In this document: positions 1-8,501 of the stretch, piece after piece
Numbering within the stretch: position 1 is the first letter of the stretch
Layout of the letters: every line of letters begins with the position of its first letter
Source of the DNA: a bacterium
GTDB lineage: Bacteria; 4484-113; JAFGCY01
Reading direction: 5' to 3'
NCBI GenBank assembly: GCA_020440605.1
Contig: JAGRNT010000009.1
Location: forward strand, 62,001 to 126,000
DNA length: 64,000 nt
Made by a program: the position numbers and the translations under genes
The notes under the pieces: model-generated
What the model was told of the DNA's origin: nothing
The model's input: only the letters and a program-made list of their open reading frames with translations
The model's database searches: none

Positions 1-749
1 GCAGCATGATTGACTGGAGCTCGCTTCCGGCGGCACCAGGTGGACCGAGTGTCCTGATGATGCACGCCTCGGTGATGAACGCCGGGGACGGTCGCCTGCG
101 CGAATCCGTAATGCTGCCTGTCACCACCACGGCACTTGAGCAGTGCGGCTTCAGCTACTGCGCACTTGGTCACTATCACACGTTTCAGCAGTTCAGCCGC
201 CAGGCTGACGGACCGGCCTATGCCGCCTACAGCGGCTGCGCGCAGGGTCTGGGCTGGGACGAGACCGGTTCACGCGGATTCGTGATGGGCAAGCTGCGCG
301 AGGTTGGTGCGGATCTGGAATTGGTCCAGACTTCCCGCCACAGCTGGCAGCGCCATCCGCTGCAGCTACCCCCCTGGCAGGGCGGTGAAAGCTGGTTGAG
401 GCTGGACCAGCGTCTTGAGGCAATCGGCAGCCAGATCGGGGAGCGGGACCTGTTGCGGCTTGACATCCGCGGTCGCTGGCCTGCCACCGAGAAGGAAGGT
501 CTGCGCGAGCGGATCAACGGCCTGCTGCGCCGGGCATGGTACGCCACGGATATCGACTGGTCTGACACGGCCTTCACGCCGCCCCTCGCCCCGCGCGGAG
601 TCAGTCCTCTGCTGGACGAATTTCTTGACAACTGTGAGAACCAAATCGACGACTCCAGTGAAGATGGCATCAAGGAAGCCTGGCGGCTGGCACGCTATCT
701 GGGCCACCGCCTGCTCAGTGGCCAGGGTCTGCCCGAGGAGCTGGTCTGA
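1..749 (+). CDS. SbcD/YhaO-like DNA-repair metallophosphatase, C-terminal part (cut by window edge)
   Basis: The reading frame is open to the left edge, so the N-terminal part lies outside; the ATG at 6 is probably internal. The visible part has GHYH in the context ALGHYHTFQQF, the last metal-binding motif of Mre11/SbcD-type calcineurin-like nucleases, followed by YSGCAQGLGWDE, which resembles the capping region of YhaO-type proteins. The C-terminal ~150 residues are variable. The stop overlaps the start of the Rad50-like gene by one base (TGATG), the usual nuclease-ATPase operon order. Likely role: Mn-dependent nuclease subunit working with the downstream SMC-like ATPase on DNA ends. The family call is solid; whether it is SbcD or YhaO is inferred from the partner. 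Confidence 0.75.
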   Translation, partial: SMIDWSSLPAAPGGPSVLMMHASVMNAGDGRLRESVMLPVTTTALEQCGFSYCALGHYHTFQQFSRQADGPAYAAYSGCAQGLGWDETGSRGFVMGKLREVGADLELVQTSRHSWQRHPLQLPPWQGGESWLRLDQRLEAIGSQIGERDLLRLDIRGRWPATEKEGLRERINGLLRRAWYATDIDWSDTAFTPPLAPRGVSPLLDEFLDNCENQIDDSSEDGIKEAWRLARYLGHRLLSGQGLPEELV

Positions 750-3607
750 TGAAACTGATCGCACTTGAATCCGCCCGATTTGGCAAGCTGAAGGTTGATG
801 AGAGCCGCAGCTTCGAGCCGGGTCTGAACATCATCGTGGCTCCCAACCAGTCCGGCAAGACCACGCTGCTGACCATGGTCGAGTGGCTGCTGTACGGAGT
901 TCCATCACGCGGCAGCAAGCGCAACCTGGCACTTGTGGAGCAGTGGGCTCCCTGGGACGGCAGCAATCCGCAAGCATCAATGATCATTGCTCCTGAACGC
1001 CGAGGCTGGCCTGAGCTGGTCCGCGTGCAGGTGTTTTTCGACCGCTTCAACATTTTCGTCCAGGACGTGGAAAGCCTGGAGAATCTCAGTGATCGCATCA
1101 ATGTTGATTCCAACGGCGAATGGGACCTCGGTCGCCAGCTGCTGGGCCTGACCCGTGGTGCCTTCCAGGGCAGCGTGCTTTCGCGCCAGGGCCAGATTGA
1201 CGATGTCATTCGCGACGCCGATCTGCGCGCCGTTCTCACGTCCGACCTGGCCGGCCTCGTTGAGGACCCGGAGAAGGCCACGCTGGACCATGCCCTGAAT
1301 CAGCTTGAGAATCCCAGCTTCACCATGCAGGGCGTGGCTGAAAGTCCAGTACTGTTCAGTACCATCCTGCGCCGCCTGGACGAGCAGAATGCCGTGGCCA
1401 GGCTGGAGTTTGAGAGCGGTCGCGAGAAGTATGCCGAACTGGAGAAGCTGCAGGCCCGCAAGGAGCAGGCTGAGTTCCGCCAGAATCAGGAGCAGATCAA
1501 GCGCCGCAAGCTGATCAACCGCATTCGCGACATCCAGCTGGCCGGAGCTTTCTGGTGCTACAAGGAGCAGACCCGCATTGAGCAGCAGCTTGAGGACTGG
1601 AATGAACGCCTGGCTGGTGAGCCGTGGATCCGGGAATTCCCCTTCCATTTAGAGGTTGAGATCGAGCGCTGGAATACCGAATTCAGCAACATTAACGAAC
1701 AGGAAACCCGCATGCGCGACAAGCTGGTTTCCGCCGAGCACGCCCTGAAGCGCATTGAGCTGTCGCTTGGCAACAACGAGCATCTGCTGCCGCTGGTGGA
1801 TCGCCAGCGCGACATCAATGAAATCTCCGTGCTGCTTGACAGTGCCATGGCGGACTATGAGCAGGCTTCGCAGGAGCGCCAGCATTACGGCCAGAGTGCC
1901 GACCCGGAGACCCGCACGCGCTTCGAGGCTCTCGACAAGTCAATGCGCAAGCACCGCAGTTACATCAACACACTGCTTGACTGGTACGAGCGCAACCACA
2001 GCTATGAAACCGACAAGGGGGCACTGGAGCACCGCAAGATGGAGCTCGCTCCGGTGATCCGCAAGGGCAGGGGAGGCCAGCGCGAAGTGGCCGTCGGTCT
2101 GATGATGATTGCCATCCTGCTTGCAATCTTCAGCACCGCCATCTTCAGCCGCCTGGGAGAGAGCGGCCCGCTGCTGGGCTACGCACTGGCGGGGCTCGTG
2201 TTTGTGTTCGCGGTCTACCAGTTCATCCGCGACGTCGGCCATAAAAGCCGTGCGCGCAAGGCCAACGAGGAAATGGATCGTGAGATCAAACCCGGCCTGA
2301 ACCGCCTCTCGGATGATCAGGCACGGCTTGACCGGGACCGCCGTCACTACATTCTCGAATTCGAACTGACTGACGAAAAGTGGGCTGAGCTGATGCGCGA
2401 CATCCCGGTCTACAAGGATCTGCGCTTCAGACTGGAGAATTACGCCCTTTCCGGTCACCGCATGGCGGATGCAAACGAGAAGCAGCAGGAATGCTGGCGC
2501 AAGCTCGGCAGGATCCTGCAGGGCCTGCCGACTCAGATTGACAGGGCCTGGCTGCAGGAGCGCCAGGACACTCTGGCAAGCATCGAGGATCTCAAGAAGC
2601 AGCGCATGGACCTGAATGCCACGCAGCTCGACATGCGCCGTGAGATAGATGCAAACGGGCAGCGCCGGCGCGAGCTGATCCTGCGGCTCACGGAACTTGT
2701 CGAGCCCGTGGGACTGAGCTTCGTTGCCAGTTCCAGCCCTGACGAGGCTGTGGCCCGCTTCCGGGAAATGATGCTGCAGGCCCGCGAGTACCGCACCATC
2801 AGCGACAGGCTCAGGGAGTCTGAGGGTTACCACCGCCACGCGGTGATGCCCCGCGACGAATTCGAACTTGAATGGAGCAGGCTGGACCGCGATGAGCAGC
2901 AGCGCCTGAGCTCGATTGTCAGTACGCCAGAACAGCTTGATGAACAGCTCAACCAGCGCCGTCAGCTTGAGGATTTCCTCAGTCGCCTGAATGATGACAA
3001 TGAAGACGCGACCCGCGAGCTGTCCGCCCTGCGTGAGCGCATCGCCTCTGAGAGTGATGTGATGCGCAGCGTGGAGGACAGCTTCCGCCGGCTGGAGGAC
3101 AGTTCCAGTCGCCTCAGCGGCCTGATCGTCTGGCAGAAGGCGATCGAGTTCTGCCGGGAGAGCTTCCGTGAGATCCGCAGCCGCCAGAGCAGCAGCCTCG
3201 CCCCGCGCATCAATGAGGAGCTGCAGCGCATTCTGGAGCGGGCTCCCGTTGAGGGCGTGATCGAGGCTCAGATTGACGCAGCACTTGAGCTGCGCCTGCG
3301 TGTGGAAGGAGCACCTCCTGGACTGGAGGGCCGGGCCCTGCTGGAGCGGCTTTCCAGCGGAGCACGGAACCAGCTCAGTCTGGCGATGCGCAGCGCCGTG
3401 ATCAAGGCACTCACTGGCAAGGTCAACGCCCCGCTGCTGCTGGATGAACCGCTCAATGAACTTGACGACCTGCGCAGCATCGCCGGTCTGAACTATCTGG
3501 ATACACTTTCCGGCCACCATCAGGTGCTGGTCACGAGCTGCCACAAGGCCCACTATGAGTGGCTGCTCGGCCAGGCGGATGTCAGTGCCGGGATCATCAG
3601 TGTCTGA
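749..3607 (+). CDS. YhaN/Rad50-like SMC ATPase with central membrane hairpin
   Basis: 952 residues. The N-terminal P-loop is APNQSGKTT (residues 31-39), where the first Gly of the usual GxxxxGKT is Ala. A Q-loop-like SRQGQ follows near 150. Long coiled-coil arms are interrupted at about 448-495 by two hydrophobic segments (GLMMIAILLAIF and LAGLVFVFAVYQF), as in YhaN-type proteins and unlike SbcC. The C-terminal lobe has the ABC signature LSSGARNQ (~868), Walker B LLLDEP (~896) and a switch-region His in VTSCHKAHYEW. It is the ATPase half of an Mre11-Rad50-like pair with the upstream nuclease, probably tethered to the membrane. No zinc-hook CxxC was seen at the centre. Confidence 0.85.
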   Translation: MKLIALESARFGKLKVDESRSFEPGLNIIVAPNQSGKTTLLTMVEWLLYGVPSRGSKRNLALVEQWAPWDGSNPQASMIIAPERRGWPELVRVQVFFDRFNIFVQDVESLENLSDRINVDSNGEWDLGRQLLGLTRGAFQGSVLSRQGQIDDVIRDADLRAVLTSDLAGLVEDPEKATLDHALNQLENPSFTMQGVAESPVLFSTILRRLDEQNAVARLEFESGREKYAELEKLQARKEQAEFRQNQEQIKRRKLINRIRDIQLAGAFWCYKEQTRIEQQLEDWNERLAGEPWIREFPFHLEVEIERWNTEFSNINEQETRMRDKLVSAEHALKRIELSLGNNEHLLPLVDRQRDINEISVLLDSAMADYEQASQERQHYGQSADPETRTRFEALDKSMRKHRSYINTLLDWYERNHSYETDKGALEHRKMELAPVIRKGRGGQREVAVGLMMIAILLAIFSTAIFSRLGESGPLLGYALAGLVFVFAVYQFIRDVGHKSRARKANEEMDREIKPGLNRLSDDQARLDRDRRHYILEFELTDEKWAELMRDIPVYKDLRFRLENYALSGHRMADANEKQQECWRKLGRILQGLPTQIDRAWLQERQDTLASIEDLKKQRMDLNATQLDMRREIDANGQRRRELILRLTELVEPVGLSFVASSSPDEAVARFREMMLQAREYRTISDRLRESEGYHRHAVMPRDEFELEWSRLDRDEQQRLSSIVSTPEQLDEQLNQRRQLEDFLSRLNDDNEDATRELSALRERIASESDVMRSVEDSFRRLEDSSSRLSGLIVWQKAIEFCRESFREIRSRQSSSLAPRINEELQRILERAPVEGVIEAQIDAALELRLRVEGAPPGLEGRALLERLSSGARNQLSLAMRSAVIKALTGKVNAPLLLDEPLNELDDLRSIAGLNYLDTLSGHHQVLVTSCHKAHYEWLLGQADVSAGIISV

Positions 3608-3663
3608 CTGGCAGCCGTCTTCAGGCGGCTGGATCAGGCCGCCAAGGAGCTGAGCCAAGCAAG

Positions 3664-5304
3664 ATGAAACCGGTATTGACAGCGGCCGAGATGGCCCAGC
3701 TTGACAAGTTCACGATTGAATCCCACGGCCTGGATGGCAAGATCCTGATGAGCAGTGCCGCCCGCAGCGTGCTGGACTGCATCCGCGAGCGCTGGCCCCA
3801 GGCACGCAGGCCCGTGATCTTCGCCGGGACCGGCAACAACGGTGGTGATGGAATCGCACTGGCCTACTACGCCCAGCAGGCTGGGATGAACCCTCTGCTG
3901 CTGCTCTGCCACCCGCAGATCACTGACCCGCCTACCTTGTCAATGGATGCGACCTACTTCTACCGCATCGCGCAGCGGGCCTATGTCAGCATGGACTTCC
4001 TCACGAAGCCCGTGCTGATCCCGGAGATCCTTGCCAACCACAACTGCGACGTGATCGTGGATTCGATCTTCGGCACCGGGCTGGTGGGTCAGCTTGACAA
4101 CTACTATGTCAACATCATCGACCGCATGAACATTTCCAGTTCGCCGATCGTTGCGGTGGACTGCCCCAGTGGTCTGAACAGCTCCACGGGAGAAGTCATC
4201 AGCCGCAGTGTCAGGGCCGATCTGACCGTGACGATGGGCTATGCCAAGCGCGGCTTCTATCATCCCGGAGCAGTGCGCTACGTCGGTGAGCTGCAGGTCG
4301 CGGACCTGGGTTTTGCCAGCATTTCCGAGGCGGGTATCGCGCCTGCCAGCCATGCCTGGCAGGAAGCGCTGTGGGAGCCCCTGCGCACCTGGCGCAGCGC
4401 TGACACGCACAAGGGTGACTATGGCCGCCTGCTGGTCGTGGCCGGTAGCCGCAAGTACCCCGGCGCCCCTCGCCTGGCAGCCAACGCTGCCCTGCGCGGT
4501 GGCGTGGGCCTCGTCAGGCTGGTGGTACCCGAGGACATCTACACGGTCTGCTGTGACAATCCGGCGCTGATGGTCAGCGCACACAGTACGGATGGACGCG
4601 GCGGCTTTGCTGCCGAGCCGGATCCGGAACTGCTGGAACATATGGAATGGGCCGATGCACTGGTGATCGGACCGGGGCTGAGTGATGCCCCGCATGGCCT
4701 GCAGCTGGCCGGTAGCCTGCTCGAGCGTCGCAACTTCCCCGTCGTGGTGGATGCGGATGCCCTCAGGGCTCTGCCGGAGAATCCCAAGCCCGGCGGCTGG
4801 CCAATGGTGCTCACACCGCATATCGGTGAACTGGCCCGTCTGGCGGGGCAGATTCCCGATGAAACCTGGGACAGCCTGTTCCAGGTGGCGACGGATATGA
4901 GCTTCCGGCTGCATGCGCTGGTACTGGCCAAGAGCAACCAGTGCCTGCTGACGACGCCGGAGGGAGCAATGATCTTCCCGCACAAGGGCCATCCGGCGCT
5001 GGCAACGGGGGGCACGGGTGATGTGCTGGCCGGCATGCTCGGGGCACTGCTGGCGCGCTACCACGCCATGGTGCGCAGCCCGGAACTGCGCTTTGAGACA
5101 ACTGCGAGCACGCGGCGTCTGACCGTTGCGGAAATCACCGTCAGCGCGGTGAACTGGCATGCACTGGCGGCACGCCTGGCGGTGGCTGAATTCGGCGAGG
5201 ACGGTCTGACTAGCACAGATCTGATCAGCTTCCTGCCCCAGGCACTGCGTATACTGTGCGAGAAGGCGGATGATCTGCGTGGCCACGCGGGACGTCCTGC
5301 CTGA
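3664..5304 (+). CDS. nnr: Bifunctional NAD(P)H-hydrate repair enzyme Nnr
   Basis: Repairs hydrated NADH and NADPH. The N-terminal half (YjeF_N) is the epimerase and carries GTGNNGGDG at about 55-63. The C-terminal half (YjeF_C, ribokinase-like) is the ADP/ATP-dependent dehydratase and carries VIGPGLSD and GGTGDVLAGM near 449-458, with the catalytic Asp inside it. The 546-residue length fits the fused two-domain form. The open frame reaches back to 3559, but ATG 3664 is chosen because it begins the conserved MKPVLTAAEM start and AAGGAG lies 14 bases upstream. It follows the Rad50-like gene by 56 bases. Confidence 0.93.
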   Translation: MKPVLTAAEMAQLDKFTIESHGLDGKILMSSAARSVLDCIRERWPQARRPVIFAGTGNNGGDGIALAYYAQQAGMNPLLLLCHPQITDPPTLSMDATYFYRIAQRAYVSMDFLTKPVLIPEILANHNCDVIVDSIFGTGLVGQLDNYYVNIIDRMNISSSPIVAVDCPSGLNSSTGEVISRSVRADLTVTMGYAKRGFYHPGAVRYVGELQVADLGFASISEAGIAPASHAWQEALWEPLRTWRSADTHKGDYGRLLVVAGSRKYPGAPRLAANAALRGGVGLVRLVVPEDIYTVCCDNPALMVSAHSTDGRGGFAAEPDPELLEHMEWADALVIGPGLSDAPHGLQLAGSLLERRNFPVVVDADALRALPENPKPGGWPMVLTPHIGELARLAGQIPDETWDSLFQVATDMSFRLHALVLAKSNQCLLTTPEGAMIFPHKGHPALATGGTGDVLAGMLGALLARYHAMVRSPELRFETTASTRRLTVAEITVSAVNWHALAARLAVAEFGEDGLTSTDLISFLPQALRILCEKADDLRGHAGRPA

Positions 5305-5334
5305 CAACAAGACTGAATTAGAGGACTGCGAGAG

Positions 5335-6327
5335 ATGGCAATCAAGGTTAACTACAATCCCGCCTGGCTGAGCTGGGTGGCCAGCACGACGACCTGCCTG
5401 CGCTACCACGGCCTGAACGTGGACGAGGTGGATGTGGCCGGACACAGCGGCTATGCCTTCCGGATGGTCGTGGCACGGGATGTCTGTCCGAGTGGACCGA
5501 CTGTGTTTGACTGGAATGAACTGAACCAGGGAATCATGTGCCTGGGACGCAGCGTGCGCAGCGAAATGGGGATCTATCATGGGGACTCGGAGGAAATCAA
5601 GGCGTCGCTGGACAGAGCCCGCCGTGATCTGCTGGAGTTCGTGCACCATGAGACGCAGGCTGGCAACCCGGTGGTGATCTGGGGAACCTACGTACCTGAG
5701 TTCGGCGTTGCCACAGCGGTGGAGAATGACCGTTACATCTGCAGCAGCTTCCGCGAGATGACAGGCGAGGAACAGCCACCGCTGGCGCATGATGAACTGC
5801 ATGATCTGGGGATCGTCTACGGCCTGAGCTTCCCGCATGCGCAGCCGATGGACCCGGCGCGTTCCGATGCGGAAGCCCTCAGGCGCGCGGCGCGTCTGCT
5901 CAATCAGCCGGATCTTCAGGGCTTCTACAGAAGCAACCGCGGTGCATATGAGAGCTGGATCAATGCCCTGCTGAACAACAAGGTCAACGCATTTGGCAAC
6001 GCCTACAATGCCAGCTGCTGGGCTGAACAGAAGCAGTTCGCCCGCGACTTCCTCTCGCGTCTTGCTGATCGCATGCCGGACGCGCGCGGCAGTCTGGAGG
6101 AGGCCGCCGGAGTGTTCGGCGAGGTGCATGGGCACATGCAGGATTTCGCCGAGCTGTTCGCCTTCCCGGCCGGTGAGGCCGTCGAGCAGGAGGAGAGCCG
6201 CAGCGAAGGTGTGCGCCTGCTGGAGCTCGCCGAGGAGCTGGAGGAGCGAGCGGCGCTGGCAGTGGCACATGCCGCGCGTGACAGTGAACAGGCCCAGCAG
6301 ACCACAAGCGAGGCGGGGGCGGACTGA
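5335..6327 (+). CDS. BtrH N-terminal-like (C39 peptidase-like) protein
   Basis: 330 residues, no signal peptide or membrane segment. The pattern TTCLRYHG, then GHSGYAFRM and SPSG/CPSGPTVFDW, then NPVVIWG.YVPEFGV, and later YNASCWAEQ resembles an uncharacterised family related to the N-terminal domain of butirosin BtrH, an acyltransferase with a cysteine-protease-like fold. Cys in TTCLRYHG is a possible nucleophile, but that is inference. The C-terminal ~60 residues are Glu/Ala-rich and probably helical. AGAGGA lies about 10 bases before the ATG. No biosynthetic cluster is around it, so the substrate is unknown. Confidence 0.5.
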   Translation: MAIKVNYNPAWLSWVASTTTCLRYHGLNVDEVDVAGHSGYAFRMVVARDVCPSGPTVFDWNELNQGIMCLGRSVRSEMGIYHGDSEEIKASLDRARRDLLEFVHHETQAGNPVVIWGTYVPEFGVATAVENDRYICSSFREMTGEEQPPLAHDELHDLGIVYGLSFPHAQPMDPARSDAEALRRAARLLNQPDLQGFYRSNRGAYESWINALLNNKVNAFGNAYNASCWAEQKQFARDFLSRLADRMPDARGSLEEAAGVFGEVHGHMQDFAELFAFPAGEAVEQEESRSEGVRLLELAEELEERAALAVAHAARDSEQAQQTTSEAGAD

Positions 6328-6337
6328 AGCCCGCGCC

Positions 6338-6343
6338 TATAAT
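6338..6343 (+). promoter_or_regulatory. -10 box for leaderless alr
   Basis: A perfect TATAAT whose last base is separated by six bases from the GTG start at 6350. Transcription would begin at or next to the start codon, so the mRNA would lack a Shine-Dalgarno region; none is visible. Confidence 0.65.
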
Positions 6344-6349
6344 CCTCCC

Positions 6350-7531
6350 GTGAGCGATCTGCCCGGCTCCTTCAGTGAATTCAGCTACACGCCCAAGCTG
6401 GCGGGGATTGACGACATCGGCTCCAGCCTGATCACGCTGGAGGTCTTCCTCGACCGCTTCCGCTCGAACCTGCGCATCCTCACGGACTGGCTGGCACCGG
6501 CGGGGATCATCCTCGTCGTCAAGGCCAATGCCTACGGTTTCGGTGTGGAGGGCCTGCTGCCGATCATCAGCGAGTTCGAACAGATCATGCTCGGCGTTGC
6601 CACTCCCGATGAAGCGCTTGAGCTGCGTGCGCTGGGCTTCGGCGGGCGGATCCTGCTGATGGGCTACACCCATCCACGCTGCTACTACCAGATCAAGCAT
6701 TCCGACTGCGAGCTTTCAGCCTACCGGCCGGAGAACATCCCGCTGATCGCCGAGGCCTGGAGTGACATCGGCCGCCCGCTGAAGCTGCATGTCAAGCTCG
6801 ACACAGGCATGACGCGGCTCGGGGTGCAGTTCAGTGAGCTGCGCGGCTTCTTGGAGCTGATTGCCAGGTATGACAACATCTCCGTGGCCGGCCTGTTCAC
6901 GCATCTGGTCAGCAGTGAACGCCCGGAACTCGCAGTCAATCGCAGCCAGGCAGCACAGTTCGCCGAGGCCGTCGCACTCTGCGAGGACTTCCTCGGCTAC
7001 CGGCCCATGTGCCATGTTGCCAACAGCGAGGGCACCGTCAACCTGCCGCAGCTGCACTATGACAGCGTGCGCCTCGGCCAGCTGGCCTACGGGATCCGCA
7101 TGTCTGATGCTGGCATCGCACCGGAGGGCCTGCAGCAGTGCTTCCGGCTCACGAGCGAGGTCGTGGACATCCACCGCATCGGGGCCGGGCAGGGCGTGAG
7201 CTACACCCACAGCTTCGTCAGCTCGAAGCCGACGACGGTCGTGACCTTCCCCTACGGCTATGCCGACGGGATGTGGCGACAGCTCGGCAACCTGGCCCAG
7301 GTGCTGATCGGCGGCCGGCGCTGCCGCGTGGTTGGCAACGTGACGATGGACTACATGATGGCGGATGTCGGTGAGATGGATGTACAGCTCGGCGAGCCGG
7401 TCACGATCATCGGTGAGACCGGGGGGCTGCGCATCTGCATCGAGGATGTGGCGCGCATGCTGGACACCGTGCCCTATGAGATCTGCTGTCGCTGGGGCCG
7501 GCGCGTGCGCCGCGTCTATTCGGGGGACTGA
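6350..7531 (+). CDS. alr: Alanine racemase
   Basis: Converts L-alanine to D-alanine for peptidoglycan, using PLP. The PLP-binding lysine is K58 in VVKANAYGFG. The opposing catalytic tyrosine is Y285 in GVSYTHSF, followed by the conserved FPYGYADG and the late NVTMDYMM. The 393-residue length is normal. The frame extends far upstream inside the preceding gene, but GTG 6350 is preferred: it gives the right N-terminus and sits six bases after TATAAT, which suggests a leaderless message. The stop abuts the stop of convergent dapF (7532). Confidence 0.93.
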   Translation: MSDLPGSFSEFSYTPKLAGIDDIGSSLITLEVFLDRFRSNLRILTDWLAPAGIILVVKANAYGFGVEGLLPIISEFEQIMLGVATPDEALELRALGFGGRILLMGYTHPRCYYQIKHSDCELSAYRPENIPLIAEAWSDIGRPLKLHVKLDTGMTRLGVQFSELRGFLELIARYDNISVAGLFTHLVSSERPELAVNRSQAAQFAEAVALCEDFLGYRPMCHVANSEGTVNLPQLHYDSVRLGQLAYGIRMSDAGIAPEGLQQCFRLTSEVVDIHRIGAGQGVSYTHSFVSSKPTTVVTFPYGYADGMWRQLGNLAQVLIGGRRCRVVGNVTMDYMMADVGEMDVQLGEPVTIIGETGGLRICIEDVARMLDTVPYEICCRWGRRVRRVYSGD

Positions 7532-8395
7532 TCAGTCCAGGCCGAGGAAGCCGTGGTAGACGAATTCAGCGGGGCCGGTCATCTGCACCGCATGCCCCTC
7601 GCCGGGCCAGTTGATCGTCAGCTTGCCGCCGTTGAGCTTGACCACCACGTCCGAACCCGGACGGCTGTGGCCGTTGAGCACTGCGGCCACGACCGTGGCA
7701 CAGGCCCCCGTGCCGCAGGCCCAGGTCTCGCCCACGCCGCGCTCCCAGACGCGCATGCGCAGCTTCTCCGGGGCCAGCACCTGCACGAACTCCACGTTTA
7801 CGCCCTCCGGGAAGACGCTGTGCCGCTCGATCAACGGCCCGACCCCCAGCACGTGCTGGTCGCTGATGCTGTCAACGAAGCTCACGGCATGCGGGTTGCC
7901 CATGTTGACAGCGGTCAGGGCGAGCTGCATGCCGTCCACGCTCAGTTCCGTGGCCAGCACCGGCTCCCCCACCGGCTTGAGCGTGGTCGGGATGCTGGCG
8001 GCCTTCAGGCCCGGCACGCCCATCCCCACAGTGATGCTCTCCACCCTGCCGGCGATGCGGCTCAGGCTGATCGGCAGCACGCCGTTGCCGGTCATCACGT
8101 TGATGTGGCTGCGGGAATCTCCGAGCTCATCGCCCACGAATTTACCCACGCAGCGGATGCCGTTGCCGCACATCTCCGCGCGGCTGCCATCGGCGTTCAC
8201 GTAGCGCATCTCATAGTCCGCGCCCGGATGCCTGCCGACGGCGATCAGGCCGTCAGCCCCGACGCCGAAGCGTCGCGGGCAGTAGCGCCGTGCCAGTTCG
8301 GACAGTTCATGCCAGCTGAAGCGGTCTTGCGCATCATCAAACACGATGAAGTCATTGCCGCAGCCATGCATCTTGTGGAATTTCAGGGCCTGCAC
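7532..8395 (-). CDS. dapF: Diaminopimelate epimerase
   Basis: Interconverts LL- and meso-diaminopimelate for lysine and peptidoglycan synthesis; cofactor-independent two-cysteine mechanism. The catalytic pair is C76 in EMCGNGIRC and C227 in WACGTGACA. The N-terminus FHKMHGCGNDF is canonical, as is GNPHAV in the middle. 287 residues, the usual length. The start is GTG 8395, preceded by TACTAT with a six-base gap and no Shine-Dalgarno, hence probably leaderless. Its alternation with alr supports a wall-precursor neighbourhood, though the two genes are convergent. Confidence 0.95.
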   Translation of the reverse strand: MQALKFHKMHGCGNDFIVFDDAQDRFSWHELSELARRYCPRRFGVGADGLIAVGRHPGADYEMRYVNADGSRAEMCGNGIRCVGKFVGDELGDSRSHINVMTGNGVLPISLSRIAGRVESITVGMGVPGLKAASIPTTLKPVGEPVLATELSVDGMQLALTAVNMGNPHAVSFVDSISDQHVLGVGPLIERHSVFPEGVNVEFVQVLAPEKLRMRVWERGVGETWACGTGACATVVAAVLNGHSRPGSDVVVKLNGGKLTINWPGEGHAVQMTGPAEFVYHGFLGLD

Positions 8396-8401
8396 GGCAA
8401 T

Positions 8402-8407
8402 ATAGTA
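8402..8407 (-). promoter_or_regulatory. -10 box for leaderless dapF
   Basis: TACTAT on the minus strand, six bases before GTG 8395, matching the TANNNT-6-start arrangement seen at several other genes here. Confidence 0.5.
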
Positions 8408-8488
8408 TCCGCTTCCCCCGGCGATTCATCTGCATCCTGAAACCCAGCCTCTGCACACTCCGTATAGCTCCCTCATCTGACTGGGAAG

Positions 8489-8494
8489 TAAAAT
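8489..8494 (+). promoter_or_regulatory. -10 box for the AAA ATPase gene
   Basis: TAAAAT, whose end lies seven bases before ATG 8502. It overlaps the upstream ATG at 8493, which argues that 8502 is the real start. Confidence 0.45.
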
Positions 8495-8501
8495 GATGAG
8501 C

